Assembly: GCF_014648655.1 (NCBI RefSeq)
Contig: NZ_BMRN01000002.1
Coordinates: forward strand, 310,001 to 374,000
Reading direction: 5' to 3'
DNA length: 64,000 bases
From: Streptomyces atratus
GTDB taxonomy: Bacteria; Actinomycetota; Actinomycetes; Streptomycetales; Streptomycetaceae
Below the pieces are notes generated by a model. That model did no database searches, had not been told where the DNA came from, and saw only the letters and a list, made by a program, of their open reading frames with translations. Below, in pieces: positions 8,066-15,981 of the stretch. The position numbers and the translations under genes were made by a program. Each line of letters starts with the position of its first letter. Position 1 is the first letter of the stretch.

Positions 8066-8905
8066 TCACGTGCTGAGCCACTCCGCGACCTCCACCACGT
8101 CCCCGACGCTCACCGCGCCCTCGCACACCACCGCGTTCTTCGCGCCGAAGCTGACCTTGTTGCCGTACTCCGGCTCGCGCCGGTACGTCGACAGGGTGCG
8201 GATCGGTTCCGGGCCCGCGCGGTGGCCGGTGGTCTGGTCGACCATGGGGACGGCGCACCGCGTCGCCCGTACGGAGTGGGCGAGTTCGACGCAGCCGATG
8301 GTCATCCGGCGGACCCGGTCCTCGAAGTGGGGTTCGTCGTTGCCGGTCAGGACGATGTTGGGGCGGAAGCGGTTCATGGGTACGGGCGTGGCGTCGCCCC
8401 GGGCGGTGATGCGGGCGTTGAGATCGTCCAGGGAAGCCGTCGAGGCGACCAGCACCGCGTGCGCGTCGGCGAAGTTGACCTTGCCCGGGGTGTCGCCCCA
8501 GCCGTCCCGGTCGAAACCGGGGGCCACCCGTACCAGGCGGGACTTCGCACCGAGCGCGTCGGAGAACCACTCCGCGACCGCGTCCCCCTGGTCGACGGCC
8601 GCGCCGAGCGGGCGGTCGAACATGCTGACGTCGCGTCGCGGGCCGTCCCGGTCGATGTCCACGCGCAACGGCTCGACGTCCTGGGCGGACAGGGCCAACA
8701 CCGCCCCGCCGTCCAGGACTTCGACCTGGATCGCAGCCATGGCGGGATGCGTGCGCTGGCTGCGGAAGGCGCCGTCCGTCGCGTCCACCACCATGAACGT
8801 ACGGTCGTGTTCGAGGCCGGTACCGAAGACCTGCGCGGAGTCGACCGTGGTCCCGGCGCAGCCCTTGACCGGGTAGTAGGCCAGTTCGCGGACGGTGATC
8901 GTCAT
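8066..8905 (-). CDS. MOSC domain protein (MOSC_N beta-barrel plus MOSC)
   Basis: A 279-residue protein with the N-terminal beta-barrel opening ITVRELAYYPVKGCAG and a C-terminal MOSC domain (FRPNIVLTG near residue 190). MOSC proteins bind molybdenum cofactor through a conserved cysteine and carry out sulfur transfer or N-hydroxy reduction, as in YcbX and mARC. No clear Moco-liganding cysteine is obvious in the core, so the activity is open. The ATG at 8905 has GGAGGGG upstream and overlaps the stop of the acetyltransferase gene (ATGA), indicating translational coupling. The protein is cytosolic. Confidence 0.88.
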   Translation of the reverse strand: MTITVRELAYYPVKGCAGTTVDSAQVFGTGLEHDRTFMVVDATDGAFRSQRTHPAMAAIQVEVLDGGAVLALSAQDVEPLRVDIDRDGPRRDVSMFDRPLGAAVDQGDAVAEWFSDALGAKSRLVRVAPGFDRDGWGDTPGKVNFADAHAVLVASTASLDDLNARITARGDATPVPMNRFRPNIVLTGNDEPHFEDRVRRMTIGCVELAHSVRATRCAVPMVDQTTGHRAGPEPIRTLSTYRREPEYGNKVSFGAKNAVVCEGAVSVGDVVEVAEWLST

Positions 8906-9564
8906 GGTGTCCCCTCCGGGGCAGCCGCTTCGAGCGCGTCGACGCTGCCGGACATGATGGTGCGGATGTGGCGGGTGAGGTGGTCGGTGGGCCAGTCCCA
9001 CCAGGCGACGGCGAGCAGCCGGGCAACCGTTTCTTCGTCGTACCGGGTGCGGATCAGCCGGGCCGGGTTGCCGCCGACGATGCCGTAGTCGGGTACGTCG
9101 GCGGTGACGACGGAGCCGGCACCGATGATCGCGCCGTGCCCGATCCGTACGCCCGGCATCACCATGGAGTTGTAGCCGAACCAGACGTCGTTGCCGACGA
9201 CCGTGTCACCCCGGCCCGGCAGCCCGGTCAGCAGATCGAAGTGCTCGGTCCAGGAGCCGCCCATGGTGGGGAACGGGAAGGTGGACGGGCCGTCCATCCG
9301 GTGGTTGGCGCCGTTCATGATGAACCGCACCCCGGTCCCCAGCGCGCAGAACTTCCCGATGACGAGCTTCTCCGGGCCGTAGTGATACAGCACATTGCGG
9401 GTCTCGAACGCGGTCGCGTCGTCGGGGTCGTCGTAGTACGAGTAGTCGCCGACCTCGATCAGTTCGGACTTCACCAGGGGCTTCAGCTGGACGACCCGGG
9501 GCTGGCCGGGCATCGGGTGCAGAACGGTGGGGTCGGCGGGAGCGGAACTCATGCCGCCCATCAT
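8902..9564 (-). CDS. Vat/CatB-like xenobiotic O-acetyltransferase (hexapeptide repeat)
   Basis: A 220-residue left-handed beta-helix acetyltransferase. NGANHRMDG near residue 80 carries the conserved His of streptogramin A (Vat) acetyltransferases, and hexapeptide coils follow (VGNDVWFGYNSMVMPG, IGHGAIIGAGSVV, GIVGGNPAR). Vat and xenobiotic-type CAT enzymes acetylate antibiotic hydroxyls; chromosomal homologues often act on unknown substrates, so resistance is not proven. The ATG at 9564 is chosen because GAGGTG lies six bases upstream; a GTG at 9573 is an alternative. It is coupled to the MOSC gene and divergent from the methyltransferase at 9631, with two dyads between. Confidence 0.82.
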   Translation of the reverse strand: MMGGMSSAPADPTVLHPMPGQPRVVQLKPLVKSELIEVGDYSYYDDPDDATAFETRNVLYHYGPEKLVIGKFCALGTGVRFIMNGANHRMDGPSTFPFPTMGGSWTEHFDLLTGLPGRGDTVVGNDVWFGYNSMVMPGVRIGHGAIIGAGSVVTADVPDYGIVGGNPARLIRTRYDEETVARLLAVAWWDWPTDHLTRHIRTIMSGSVDALEAAAPEGTP

Positions 9565-9571
9565 CGCATTC

Positions 9572-9585
9572 ACCTCGTATGAGGT
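9572..9585. promoter_or_regulatory. dyad ACCTC-GTAT-GAGGT in divergent promoter region
   Basis: A 5-bp inverted repeat with a 4-bp spacer lies at the 5' end of the Vat-like gene and includes its GAGGTG ribosome site. It is short enough to be chance, but it lies beside a stronger dyad. Confidence 0.35.
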
Positions 9586-9586
9586 A

Positions 9587-9603
9587 AGTTCCTTTTAGGA
9601 ACT
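9587..9603. promoter_or_regulatory. perfect 7-bp dyad between Vat-like and methyltransferase genes
   Basis: AGTTCCT-TTT-AGGAACT is a perfect inverted repeat in an AT-rich patch midway between the divergent starts. The form (short arms, 3-bp AT spacer) is typical of MarR- or HxlR-type operators. No regulator of these families is encoded next to it, so the controlling protein would be elsewhere. Confidence 0.55.
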
Positions 9604-9630
9604 CGCACGCTGTCGAGAGAGGGGCCTGCC

Positions 9631-10317
9631 GTGACGCTGGCACAGTGGACCGAGGTCGACGACTACTTCAACGGTCTGCTGGTGGGCCCGGACGAAGCCC
9701 TGGACGCGGCCGTGGAGGCCGGCGACGGGGCCGGGCTCCCGGCGATCCAGGTCGCCGCCAACCAGGGCAAGCTGCTGAACCTGCTGGCCAGGCTCCAGGG
9801 CGCGCGCACCGTGCTGGAGATCGGCACCCTGGGCGGCTACAGCACCATCTGGCTGGCCCGCGCGCTGCCGGAGAGCGGCAAGGTCGTGACGCTGGAGGCC
9901 GATCCGGCGTACGCGGAGGTCGCACGGGCCAACATCGAGCGGGCCGGGCTCGCGGACGTCGTCGAGATCCGGGTCGGTCGCGCCCTCGACACACTGCCGG
10001 AGCTCGCGGCGCAGGGGCACGGGCCGTTCGACGTCGTGTTCATCGACGCCGACAAGCCGAGCAACCCCGACTACCTGGCCTGGTCCCTGAAGCTGACCCG
10101 GCCCGGCAGCCTGATCATCGCCGACAACGTCGTACGCGACGGAGAGGTGGTCGACGGCGCCAGCGAGGACCCGAAGGTGCAGGGTGTGCGCCGGTTCACC
10201 GAACTCGTCGCGGCCGAGCCGACGTTGACCGCGACCGCGCTGCAGACCGTCGGCAGCAAGGGGTACGACGGGCTGATGATGGCGCTGGTCACCGGGCAGG
10301 CCCCGGAGTCGCGTTGA
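9631..10317 (+). CDS. class I SAM-dependent O-methyltransferase (CCoAOMT/SafC type)
   Basis: A 228-residue methyltransferase of the caffeoyl-CoA/catechol family. SAM motif I is VLEIGTLGGYSTIWLA (~62-77). The metal-binding aspartates lie in VVFIDADKPSN and the IIADNVVRDG region, so it is probably Mg2+-dependent and acts on a catechol-like hydroxyl. The GTG at 9631 follows GAGAGGGG. No biosynthetic cluster adjoins it, so the substrate is unknown. The divergent arrangement with a Vat-like acetyltransferase suggests shared control of modification of small aromatic compounds, but this is inference. Confidence 0.9.
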   Translation: MTLAQWTEVDDYFNGLLVGPDEALDAAVEAGDGAGLPAIQVAANQGKLLNLLARLQGARTVLEIGTLGGYSTIWLARALPESGKVVTLEADPAYAEVARANIERAGLADVVEIRVGRALDTLPELAAQGHGPFDVVFIDADKPSNPDYLAWSLKLTRPGSLIIADNVVRDGEVVDGASEDPKVQGVRRFTELVAAEPTLTATALQTVGSKGYDGLMMALVTGQAPESR

Positions 10318-10383
10318 TACGATCGCGCGTTCGACGCGCGTCGGTGGTGCCTCGGCACCCGGCCATCACCTTGTGGAGAGACC

Positions 10384-11226
10384 ATGCAGCGCCCCCTTGT
10401 CCCGCTTGTCGTCGCCGCGGCACTGTTGTGCGCCGGATGCTCCGGAGGATCGGGATCGGGATCGGGATCGGGATCGGCACGAGAGGCGGAGAAGCCCGGG
10501 AAAGCCTCGCCGTCCCGCTCGGCGGAGGACCACGGGGCAGCGGTACGGGCCGCGGTGGCCGCGACGAAGAAGAGCAGCGCCCGGATCGATGAGCAGATCG
10601 AGATAGGGGACGGCACCACCGAATACGTCGTCTCGATCAAGGGCGACTTCGACTGGGCCGGCGCCAAGGGGCGCCTCGCGGTTGCCCTCCGGAATGCGGC
10701 GAGTCCTGGGAAGACATCGCCCCGCATGGACGAGATCTTCGACGGAGGCACCGTCTATGTGGGCGGATTCGCCGAGATGGACGGCTCCTGGGGATCGATT
10801 CGCCGGGACAAGGCCGAGGCTCACTATGTGTTGCGGGCGCCGATGAACGACCCCGAACACGTCTTGCGCCAAGTGGCGGAGATGCGCCGGATCTCGAAGG
10901 TCGGCGAGGAGACGGTGCACGGCACGCCCGCGGTCCACTACCGCGGGGTACTCCCCGATGAGACGGTCACGCTGCGGATGGCGAAGGACATGCGGGCCAA
11001 GATCGACTCCGTGCGGGAGCAGACCGGTGGGATGACCGTGTACGCGGATGCCTGGATCGACCGGAACGGGCGGATCGTGCGCACCAGGCTCGACTGGCAC
11101 ATGGGAGCGGCGGGTGCCAAGGCGACGATGAACCTGGCGGACCACGGCAAGCCGGTGCGGGCGAAGGCTCCGGACCCCGGCAGGGTTGTCCCCATGCCGG
11201 ATCTCGGCGGTCCGCTGCCAGGCTGA
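10384..11226 (+). CDS. putative lipoprotein
   Basis: A 280-residue protein with a signal peptide ending LLCAGC; Cys19 is the probable lipidated residue. A flexible Gly-Ser tract encoded by a five-unit hexanucleotide repeat (10447-10476) follows. The rest is alpha/beta without catalytic motifs and resembles LppX/LprG-like or DUF1396-type actinobacterial lipoproteins that bind lipids; this is a fold-level guess. GGAGAG precedes the ATG. It would be anchored on the outer face of the membrane. It is monocistronic, followed by a stem-loop at 11258. Confidence 0.75.
   Translation: MQRPLVPLVVAAALLCAGCSGGSGSGSGSGSAREAEKPGKASPSRSAEDHGAAVRAAVAATKKSSARIDEQIEIGDGTTEYVVSIKGDFDWAGAKGRLAVALRNAASPGKTSPRMDEIFDGGTVYVGGFAEMDGSWGSIRRDKAEAHYVLRAPMNDPEHVLRQVAEMRRISKVGEETVHGTPAVHYRGVLPDETVTLRMAKDMRAKIDSVREQTGGMTVYADAWIDRNGRIVRTRLDWHMGAAGAKATMNLADHGKPVRAKAPDPGRVVPMPDLGGPLPG
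10447..10476. repeat. hexanucleotide repeat (GGATCG)x5 encoding Gly-Ser linker
   Basis: Five exact copies of GGATCG encode (Gly-Ser)5 right after the lipobox. Copy-number slippage here changes linker length in steps of two residues without a frameshift. Confidence 0.9.
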
Positions 11227-11257
11227 CCTGCCCCCTGCAGCACAACATGACGGAACG

Positions 11258-11286
11258 GCCCCCGTCTGTCACGTTCGAGCGGGGGC
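11258..11286. terminator. stem-loop after lipoprotein gene
   Basis: GCCCCCG / CGGGGGC with a 15-base loop containing CTGTCACGTTC. The whole element resembles the one at 12269-12311 beyond the hydrolase gene. Confidence 0.65.
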
Positions 11287-11373
11287 TCCACGGCGCTCCG
11301 GACTGCTTGCCCGGCTTGGGCGGCGTCCGGCTGCCGGCGGGAAACCCCTTCGACACGGGCAGCGGATCCGGCC

Positions 11374-12258
11374 ATGATCGGGCGCATGGCTTTGAGTGTG
11401 ATTGAACCGGTTCGCGTCGGTACGGAACAGCTCCCGGGAGGGCGGTTGCTGGGCTGGGCCGAGTGGGGGCCGGGAGACGGGGTGCCGGTGCTGCTCTCGC
11501 CCGGTGCGGCCACCAGCAGGCACCTCGGCTTCGGTGCCGATGTGCTGGACGGGCTCGGGGTGCGGCTGATCTCCGTGGACCGCCCCGGTCTGGGCGTCTC
11601 CTCGCCCGCGCCGGGGCGTACGTTCGGTGACTTCGCCGACGACGTCCGCGCGTTCGCCGGTCTGCGCGACCTTGGCCGGCCTCTGATGGTCGGCAACTCG
11701 CAGGGTGCGCCCTTCGCGCTGGCGTGCGCCGCTGCAGGAGCGGTCCGGGCGCTCGCGGTTGTCTCCGGTGCCGACGAGGTCGCCGAGCCGCGCTTCGCCG
11801 ACGCGCTTCCGGAGGAGCTGCGGCGCCTCGTCGGCCTGGCCGTGGCCGATCCGGCCGCCGCCGAGCAGGTCTTCGCCGGGTTCACCCCGCAGGGCATGTG
11901 GGACATGGTCATGTCCGGCAGCCCGGAGTGCGACCTCGATGTGTACCGGCAGCCCGCGTTCGCGGCCGCCTACCGGCGCGCGCTCGACGAAGCCTTCGCG
12001 CAGGGAGCGGCCGGCTATGCCCGGGACACCGCGCTGGCCATGGGGCGCTGGGGGATCGGGCTGTCGGACATCGCCGTGCCCGTCGACCTCTGGTACGGGG
12101 AGAAGGACACCGGTCACTCGCCCGACCAGGGAGTGCGGCTGGCCTCGCGCATCCCGGGCGCGGTCCGGCACCTGGTGCCGGAGGCCGGCGGATCCCTGCT
12201 CTGGACCCATGCCGAGCAGGTGCTGAGCACCTTGCTGGGGCGCGCCCCGGCCCTCTGA
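11374..12258 (+). CDS. alpha/beta hydrolase
   Basis: A 294-residue alpha/beta hydrolase-fold protein. The nucleophile elbow is GNSQG (~107-111, in MVGNSQGAPFALA); an aspartate in the DLWYGEKD region and a His near the C-terminus (WTHAEQV) complete the likely triad. No signal peptide is seen. The start may be the ATG at 11374 or the in-frame ATG at 11386 (MALSVIEPV); neither has a strong ribosome site. It is isolated, flanked on both sides by similar stem-loops. Esterase, lactonase and C-C hydrolase activities are all possible. Confidence 0.85.
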   Translation: MIGRMALSVIEPVRVGTEQLPGGRLLGWAEWGPGDGVPVLLSPGAATSRHLGFGADVLDGLGVRLISVDRPGLGVSSPAPGRTFGDFADDVRAFAGLRDLGRPLMVGNSQGAPFALACAAAGAVRALAVVSGADEVAEPRFADALPEELRRLVGLAVADPAAAEQVFAGFTPQGMWDMVMSGSPECDLDVYRQPAFAAAYRRALDEAFAQGAAGYARDTALAMGRWGIGLSDIAVPVDLWYGEKDTGHSPDQGVRLASRIPGAVRHLVPEAGGSLLWTHAEQVLSTLLGRAPAL

Positions 12259-12276
12259 GTCCTCGAACGTGACAGA

Positions 12277-12311
12277 AGGGCCCTCACCTGTCACGTCCAG
12301 GCGAGGGCCCT
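12277..12311. terminator. terminator after hydrolase gene
   Basis: AGGGCCCTC / GAGGGCCCT (9 bp) encloses a second small stem, CCTG-TCACGTC-CAGG, between the convergent hydrolase and sodF genes. Confidence 0.8.
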
Positions 12312-12380
12312 CCCTTCATCCGCCTGCCCGGTGAAGGTTGAGAAGACGATCACGAGGCAGGACGTATGTGCGCCTCCCGG

Positions 12381-13022
12381 TCAGGGGGCGAGCAGCAGCA
12401 CGTCGGCGCGCTCCTTGGCGGCCGCGTAACGCTTCGCCACGTCCTGCCAGTTGACGACGGCCCACATCGCCTCGATGAAGTCGACCTTCTGGTTCTTGTA
12501 CTGGAGGTAGAAGGCGTGCTCCCAGGCGTCGAAGACCAGGACCGGGACGGAGCCCTGGCCGACGTTGCCCTGGTGGTCGTAGACCTGCTCGACGATCAAC
12601 TTGCCGCTGACCGGCTCGTACGCGAGGACGCCCCAGCCGGAGCCCTGCGTGGTGGCCGCGGCCTTCGTCAACTGGGACTTGAAACCGGCGAACGAGCCGA
12701 ACGACTCCGCGATCGCGTCCGCGAGGTCACCGACGCCGTCCGCCGCGAGGGGCTCGCCGCCGCCGTCGCCGGTCATGTTGTGCCAGTAGATCGAGTGCAG
12801 GATGTGGCCGGAGAGATGGAACGCGAGGTTCTTCTGGAGTCCGTTGATCGCTCCCCAGGCCTCCTTGTCGCGCGCCTCCGCCAGCTGCTCCAGGGTGTCG
12901 TTCGCACCCTTCACATAGGCGGCGTGGTGCTTGTCGTGGTGGAGCTCGATGATCTGCGGATTGATGACCGGTTCGAGCGCCGCGTAGTCGTACGGGAGTT
13001 CCGGGAGCGTGTACGTGGCCAT
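12381..13022 (-). CDS. sodF: Fe-type superoxide dismutase
   Basis: A 213-residue Fe/Mn-family superoxide dismutase that dismutates superoxide in the cytosol. Metal ligands are expected at His28 (LHHDKHH), His76 (ILHSIYWHN) and the Asp/His of [10 protein letters not shown]. It matches Streptomyces SodF, the iron enzyme made when nickel is scarce and Ni-SOD is low. The ATG at 13022 follows GGAGGG by nine bases; an upstream in-frame start at 13073 would run through the Nur box and is rejected. The 17-base Nur-like site at 13057-13073 lies just upstream, so repression by Ni-loaded Nur is expected. Confidence 0.95.
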   Translation of the reverse strand: MATYTLPELPYDYAALEPVINPQIIELHHDKHHAAYVKGANDTLEQLAEARDKEAWGAINGLQKNLAFHLSGHILHSIYWHNMTGDGGGEPLAADGVGDLADAIAESFGSFAGFKSQLTKAAATTQGSGWGVLAYEPVSGKLIVEQVYDHQGNVGQGSVPVLVFDAWEHAFYLQYKNQKVDFIEAMWAVVNWQDVAKRYAAAKERADVLLLAP

Positions 13023-13056
13023 GTGGTCGAACCCTCCAGCTGCTTTCCTGTTGTTA

Positions 13057-13073
13057 TTGCAAAGAATACGCAA
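13057..13073 (-). promoter_or_regulatory. Nur box upstream of sodF
   Basis: On the minus strand this reads TTGCGT-ATTCT-TTGCAA. It matches the published Streptomyces Nur pattern tTGCaa-N5-ttGCAA with two differences in the first half-site. Position, 35 bases before the sodF ATG, fits nickel-dependent repression. Confidence 0.8.
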
Positions 13074-13119
13074 GAGCAGGCTAGCAGCAGGAGGGATCGA
13101 AAGTGATCAGCCCTTCGCA

Positions 13120-14052
13120 CTAGGACTCGTCCCTTCGATCAGTCGGTGATGGAGCGACGTGGCGCCGCTGCCACGGCAGAGTCGCATCGAGGGCGGCAGC
13201 GAGTTCGGTGATCGTGGGCCTGGCAGCCGGGTCGAGCCGGAGGCAGCTGTCGATGGCCGTGGCGAGATCATGCGGGAGTCGTCGGCGGGATCTGATCGGT
13301 GGAGCCGGTTCTTCGAGCTGCGGATACCAATCGTCCCGGCCGTCCGTTTCGTCGTCGCCGTCGGCCAGGTCGCTGCCATCGGTCTCGTCCATGGGGCCGC
13401 CGTTGTCGAATGGCACGTCGCCGGTGGCGACTTCGTACAACGTGATGCCGATGCCCCACACGTCGGCCGTGGCCGACAGCGGTCCACCGCGTGCCTGTTC
13501 GGGAGCCAGGTAGGAGAAGGTGCCGACGCCCGGAGGGGCGATTCCGGGCGGCTGCGCGACGCTGAGATCGAGCACTTTGGCAAGCCCGCGGTCGACCACC
13601 ACGTTGGACGGCTTGAGGTCCAGATGCAGCAGGCCGTGACCGTGGAGGTAGTGGACCGCGGAACACAGCTGCACGCCGAGGAGGGCGACGTCCTCGGCGG
13701 CCGGGCCCCGGGACAACCGGCCGACGAGGTGGGACAGCGTCTCGCCTGTCAGCGTTTCCAGCACGACCAGTGGCTCGGGCGAGTCGAAGGTCTCGTACGC
13801 GCGGACGAGGTGCGGATGGGTGAATGTCCGCAGCCAATGGCCCTCTTGCAGCAGCCGGTCGCGCAGCTGCTCGTCGTGGCGGTGGTCGGGGCGCAGGACC
13901 TTCACGACGCACCGGCAGTCCCGCTCCTCGCTCCAGGCGTCATAGAGGTCGAGCCAGCCCGTCCGGGCCAGGTGCGCCAGGACCTCGTACCCCGGCGCGG
14001 GTTTCGTTCCGGGCGCGAGGGGCGGAGCCGGTCGCGTGATGATGCGGTTCAT
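13120..14052 (-). CDS. soluble Ser/Thr protein kinase-like protein
   Basis: A 310-residue Hanks-type kinase domain without a membrane segment or sensor domain. Seen in order: Lys51 (VVKVL), Glu70, the catalytic loop HLDLKPSN (143-150), and SYLAPEQARGG in the activation/APE region. Oddities are a degenerate glycine loop (LARTGWLDLYDAW), DLS (162-164) instead of DFG, and an acidic Asp/Glu-rich insert at ~222-245. The catalytic and metal aspartates remain, so activity is possible but not assured. Its ATG overlaps the ABC exporter stop (ATGA), so the two are translationally coupled. It may regulate the exporter or modify the small His-rich product of the first gene in the unit. Confidence 0.88.
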   Translation of the reverse strand: MNRIITRPAPPLAPGTKPAPGYEVLAHLARTGWLDLYDAWSEERDCRCVVKVLRPDHRHDEQLRDRLLQEGHWLRTFTHPHLVRAYETFDSPEPLVVLETLTGETLSHLVGRLSRGPAAEDVALLGVQLCSAVHYLHGHGLLHLDLKPSNVVVDRGLAKVLDLSVAQPPGIAPPGVGTFSYLAPEQARGGPLSATADVWGIGITLYEVATGDVPFDNGGPMDETDGSDLADGDDETDGRDDWYPQLEEPAPPIRSRRRLPHDLATAIDSCLRLDPAARPTITELAAALDATLPWQRRHVAPSPTDRRDES

Positions 14053-15911
14053 GACAGAACCTTTCGCGCGGGTGGGGAGCCGGCGAGGGCGGAGCCGGTC
14101 ACTTCGTTCAGCCGGTGCAGCCGGGCGTAGGCCCCGCCGCGCAGGAGCAGGTCTTCGTGCGTTCCGTACTCGACGACCCGGCCGTGGTCCAGCACCACGG
14201 TGGAGGTGGCGTCGCGGACGGTGAGCAGGTTGTGGGAGATGACGATGGTGGTCCGCCCGGCCATGAGCCGGCGCAGCGGTTCCATGATCCGGCGGCCCGA
14301 CCGGGCGTCCAGGCCGGTGGTCGGTTCGTCCAGGAGCAGTACGGGTGCGTCCCTGACCATCGCGCGGGCGATCGCGAGGCGCTGGGCCTGCCCGCCGGAC
14401 AGTGTTCGGCCACGCTGGCCCACCAGGGTGTCGTAGCCCTCGGGCAGCAGCTGGATGAAGTCGTGGGCGTCGGCGGCACGGGCCGCCGCGACGATGTCCG
14501 CCTCCGACGCGTCCGGGCGGCCGTAGGCGATGTTCTCCCGTACGGTGCCGTGGAGGACCAGCGTCTCCTGGAGGACCACCGCGACGTTCTCGCGCAGCTC
14601 GGACAGCTGGAGGTCCCTCAGATCGGTGCCGTCGAGGAGGATCGCGCCCCGGTCCGGGTCGTAGAAGCGCAGTTGAAGCTTCCCGACCGTGGATTTACCG
14701 GCACCGCTCGCGCCGACCAGTGCCAGCGTCGTGCCGGGCGTCACGTGGAACGATACGTCGCACAGTGCCCACCGGGGCGTACCCGGATAGCGGAAGCAGA
14801 CGCCGCGGAACTCGATGTCGCCCCGGGCGCGCCCGATCCGTCGGGCGTCGGCGGCTTCGACGACCTGGGGGCGCTGGTCGAGCAACTCGATGATCCGCTC
14901 GGCGGAGGCGGACGCCGCGTAGAACGTGTTGGCCAGGTGGGACAGGTCGCGGATCGGACCGTAGAGATTGCCCAGCAGCGCGAGGAAGACCAGCAGCCCG
15001 CCCAGCGTGAGCTGACCCTGCGCCAGCTTCCATGTGCCCAGGCCCATGACGGCCAGCCCGCCTGCCAGCTCGATGACATCGACGATCGGGCCGTAGACGG
15101 CGCGGATGCGCGCCGAGGTCATCGCCGCGCGGAACTTGCCCACACTCTCGCGTTCGAACCGTCGATCCTCCGACTCCTGCCGGTTGTACGCCTGCACCAG
15201 CGCGATGTTGCCGAGTGACTCCTCGGCGATCGCGCTGATGGAACCGCTGCGCCGCCGCCGCTCGCGCGATGCGGCCTTGATCAGCCGGGAGAAGCGCCGG
15301 GCCGCCCACCAGAAGAGCGGCACGATGACGAGCGCGAGGAGGGTCAGATCCCACCGCAGGTAGAACAGCAGACCGAGGAAGACGCCCAACCGGATCACGT
15401 AATACAGGCCGTCCGCCACCCCCGAGAGGAGGAACGTCTCGACCGCGTCGACATCGCCGGTGATGCGCGACAGCACGTCCCCCAGCCGTCGCCGTTCGAA
15501 GAACCCGAGTGAGAGGCCCTGGACGTGCCGGAACACATCCGACCGAAGGGTCAGCAGAAAATGCTCGCTGACCCAGGTGGAGGTCACGTCGTCGGCGAAT
15601 CCCAGAACGCCGGAGCAGACGATGAGCCCTGCGTATGCCAGGGCGATCCAGAGGAAGGGACGCAGATCACGCGGAACGAGGACGTCGTCCACCACGACTT
15701 TGAAGAGCCAGATCTCGGCCGCGTCGATGACGGGTCCGGTCATGCTGAAGACGAGTACCGGAATGAGCCAGCGCCGGCCACCGCGTGTATAGGGCCAGAA
15801 CCGCCGGAACGCCTCACGCGGCGTTACGGGCGGCGCGGCGGCGACGACCGCGTCGGGATCATCGGCCACCGACAGCAGCCGCCGCAGCACATGAAGCGAG
15901 ACACGCCTCAT
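14049..15911 (-). CDS. ABC exporter, fused permease-ATPase (MsbA/MDR type)
   Basis: A 620-residue half-transporter. Six membrane helices occupy ~45-330, followed by an ATPase with Walker A GASGAGKST (~400), signature LSGGQ (~503), Walker B VLLLDEPTTGLD and the H-loop VISHN. It probably works as a homodimer exporting a lipid, peptide or drug. There is no N-terminal C39 peptidase domain, so any peptide cargo would not be cleaved by it. It follows the 56-residue His-rich gene after 70 bases holding a strong stem-loop, and is coupled to the kinase downstream. Substrate unknown. Confidence 0.93.
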   Translation of the reverse strand: MRRVSLHVLRRLLSVADDPDAVVAAAPPVTPREAFRRFWPYTRGGRRWLIPVLVFSMTGPVIDAAEIWLFKVVVDDVLVPRDLRPFLWIALAYAGLIVCSGVLGFADDVTSTWVSEHFLLTLRSDVFRHVQGLSLGFFERRRLGDVLSRITGDVDAVETFLLSGVADGLYYVIRLGVFLGLLFYLRWDLTLLALVIVPLFWWAARRFSRLIKAASRERRRRSGSISAIAEESLGNIALVQAYNRQESEDRRFERESVGKFRAAMTSARIRAVYGPIVDVIELAGGLAVMGLGTWKLAQGQLTLGGLLVFLALLGNLYGPIRDLSHLANTFYAASASAERIIELLDQRPQVVEAADARRIGRARGDIEFRGVCFRYPGTPRWALCDVSFHVTPGTTLALVGASGAGKSTVGKLQLRFYDPDRGAILLDGTDLRDLQLSELRENVAVVLQETLVLHGTVRENIAYGRPDASEADIVAAARAADAHDFIQLLPEGYDTLVGQRGRTLSGGQAQRLAIARAMVRDAPVLLLDEPTTGLDARSGRRIMEPLRRLMAGRTTIVISHNLLTVRDATSTVVLDHGRVVEYGTHEDLLLRGGAYARLHRLNEVTGSALAGSPPARKVLS

Positions 15912-15935
15912 AAGACGCGTTCCTCAAGGATTGCC

Positions 15936-15970
15936 GGCCGGGCGGACCAAGAGCCCGGGCCCGCTCGGCC
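15936..15970 (-). terminator. stem-loop between His-rich peptide gene and ABC exporter
   Basis: On the minus strand GGCCGAGCGGGC pairs with GTCCGCCCGGCC (ten Watson-Crick pairs, one G-U, one mismatch; 11-base loop), starting 11 bases after the peptide stop. This is the position of a partial terminator or 3' stabiliser that would let the peptide gene be expressed above the exporter and kinase. Confidence 0.65.
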
Positions 15971-15981
15971 GTCCTGCGCGA

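Noticed and set aside
8902..9564. calling the Vat-like gene an antibiotic resistance determinant
   Set aside because: Only the fold and the His motif are visible; chromosomal homologues have other or unknown substrates, so resistance is not supported by sequence alone.
10373..10606. alternative small frame running through the GGATCG repeats
   Set aside because: It reads as Arg-Asp repeats only because of the hexamers; the lipoprotein frame has a signal peptide and lipobox.
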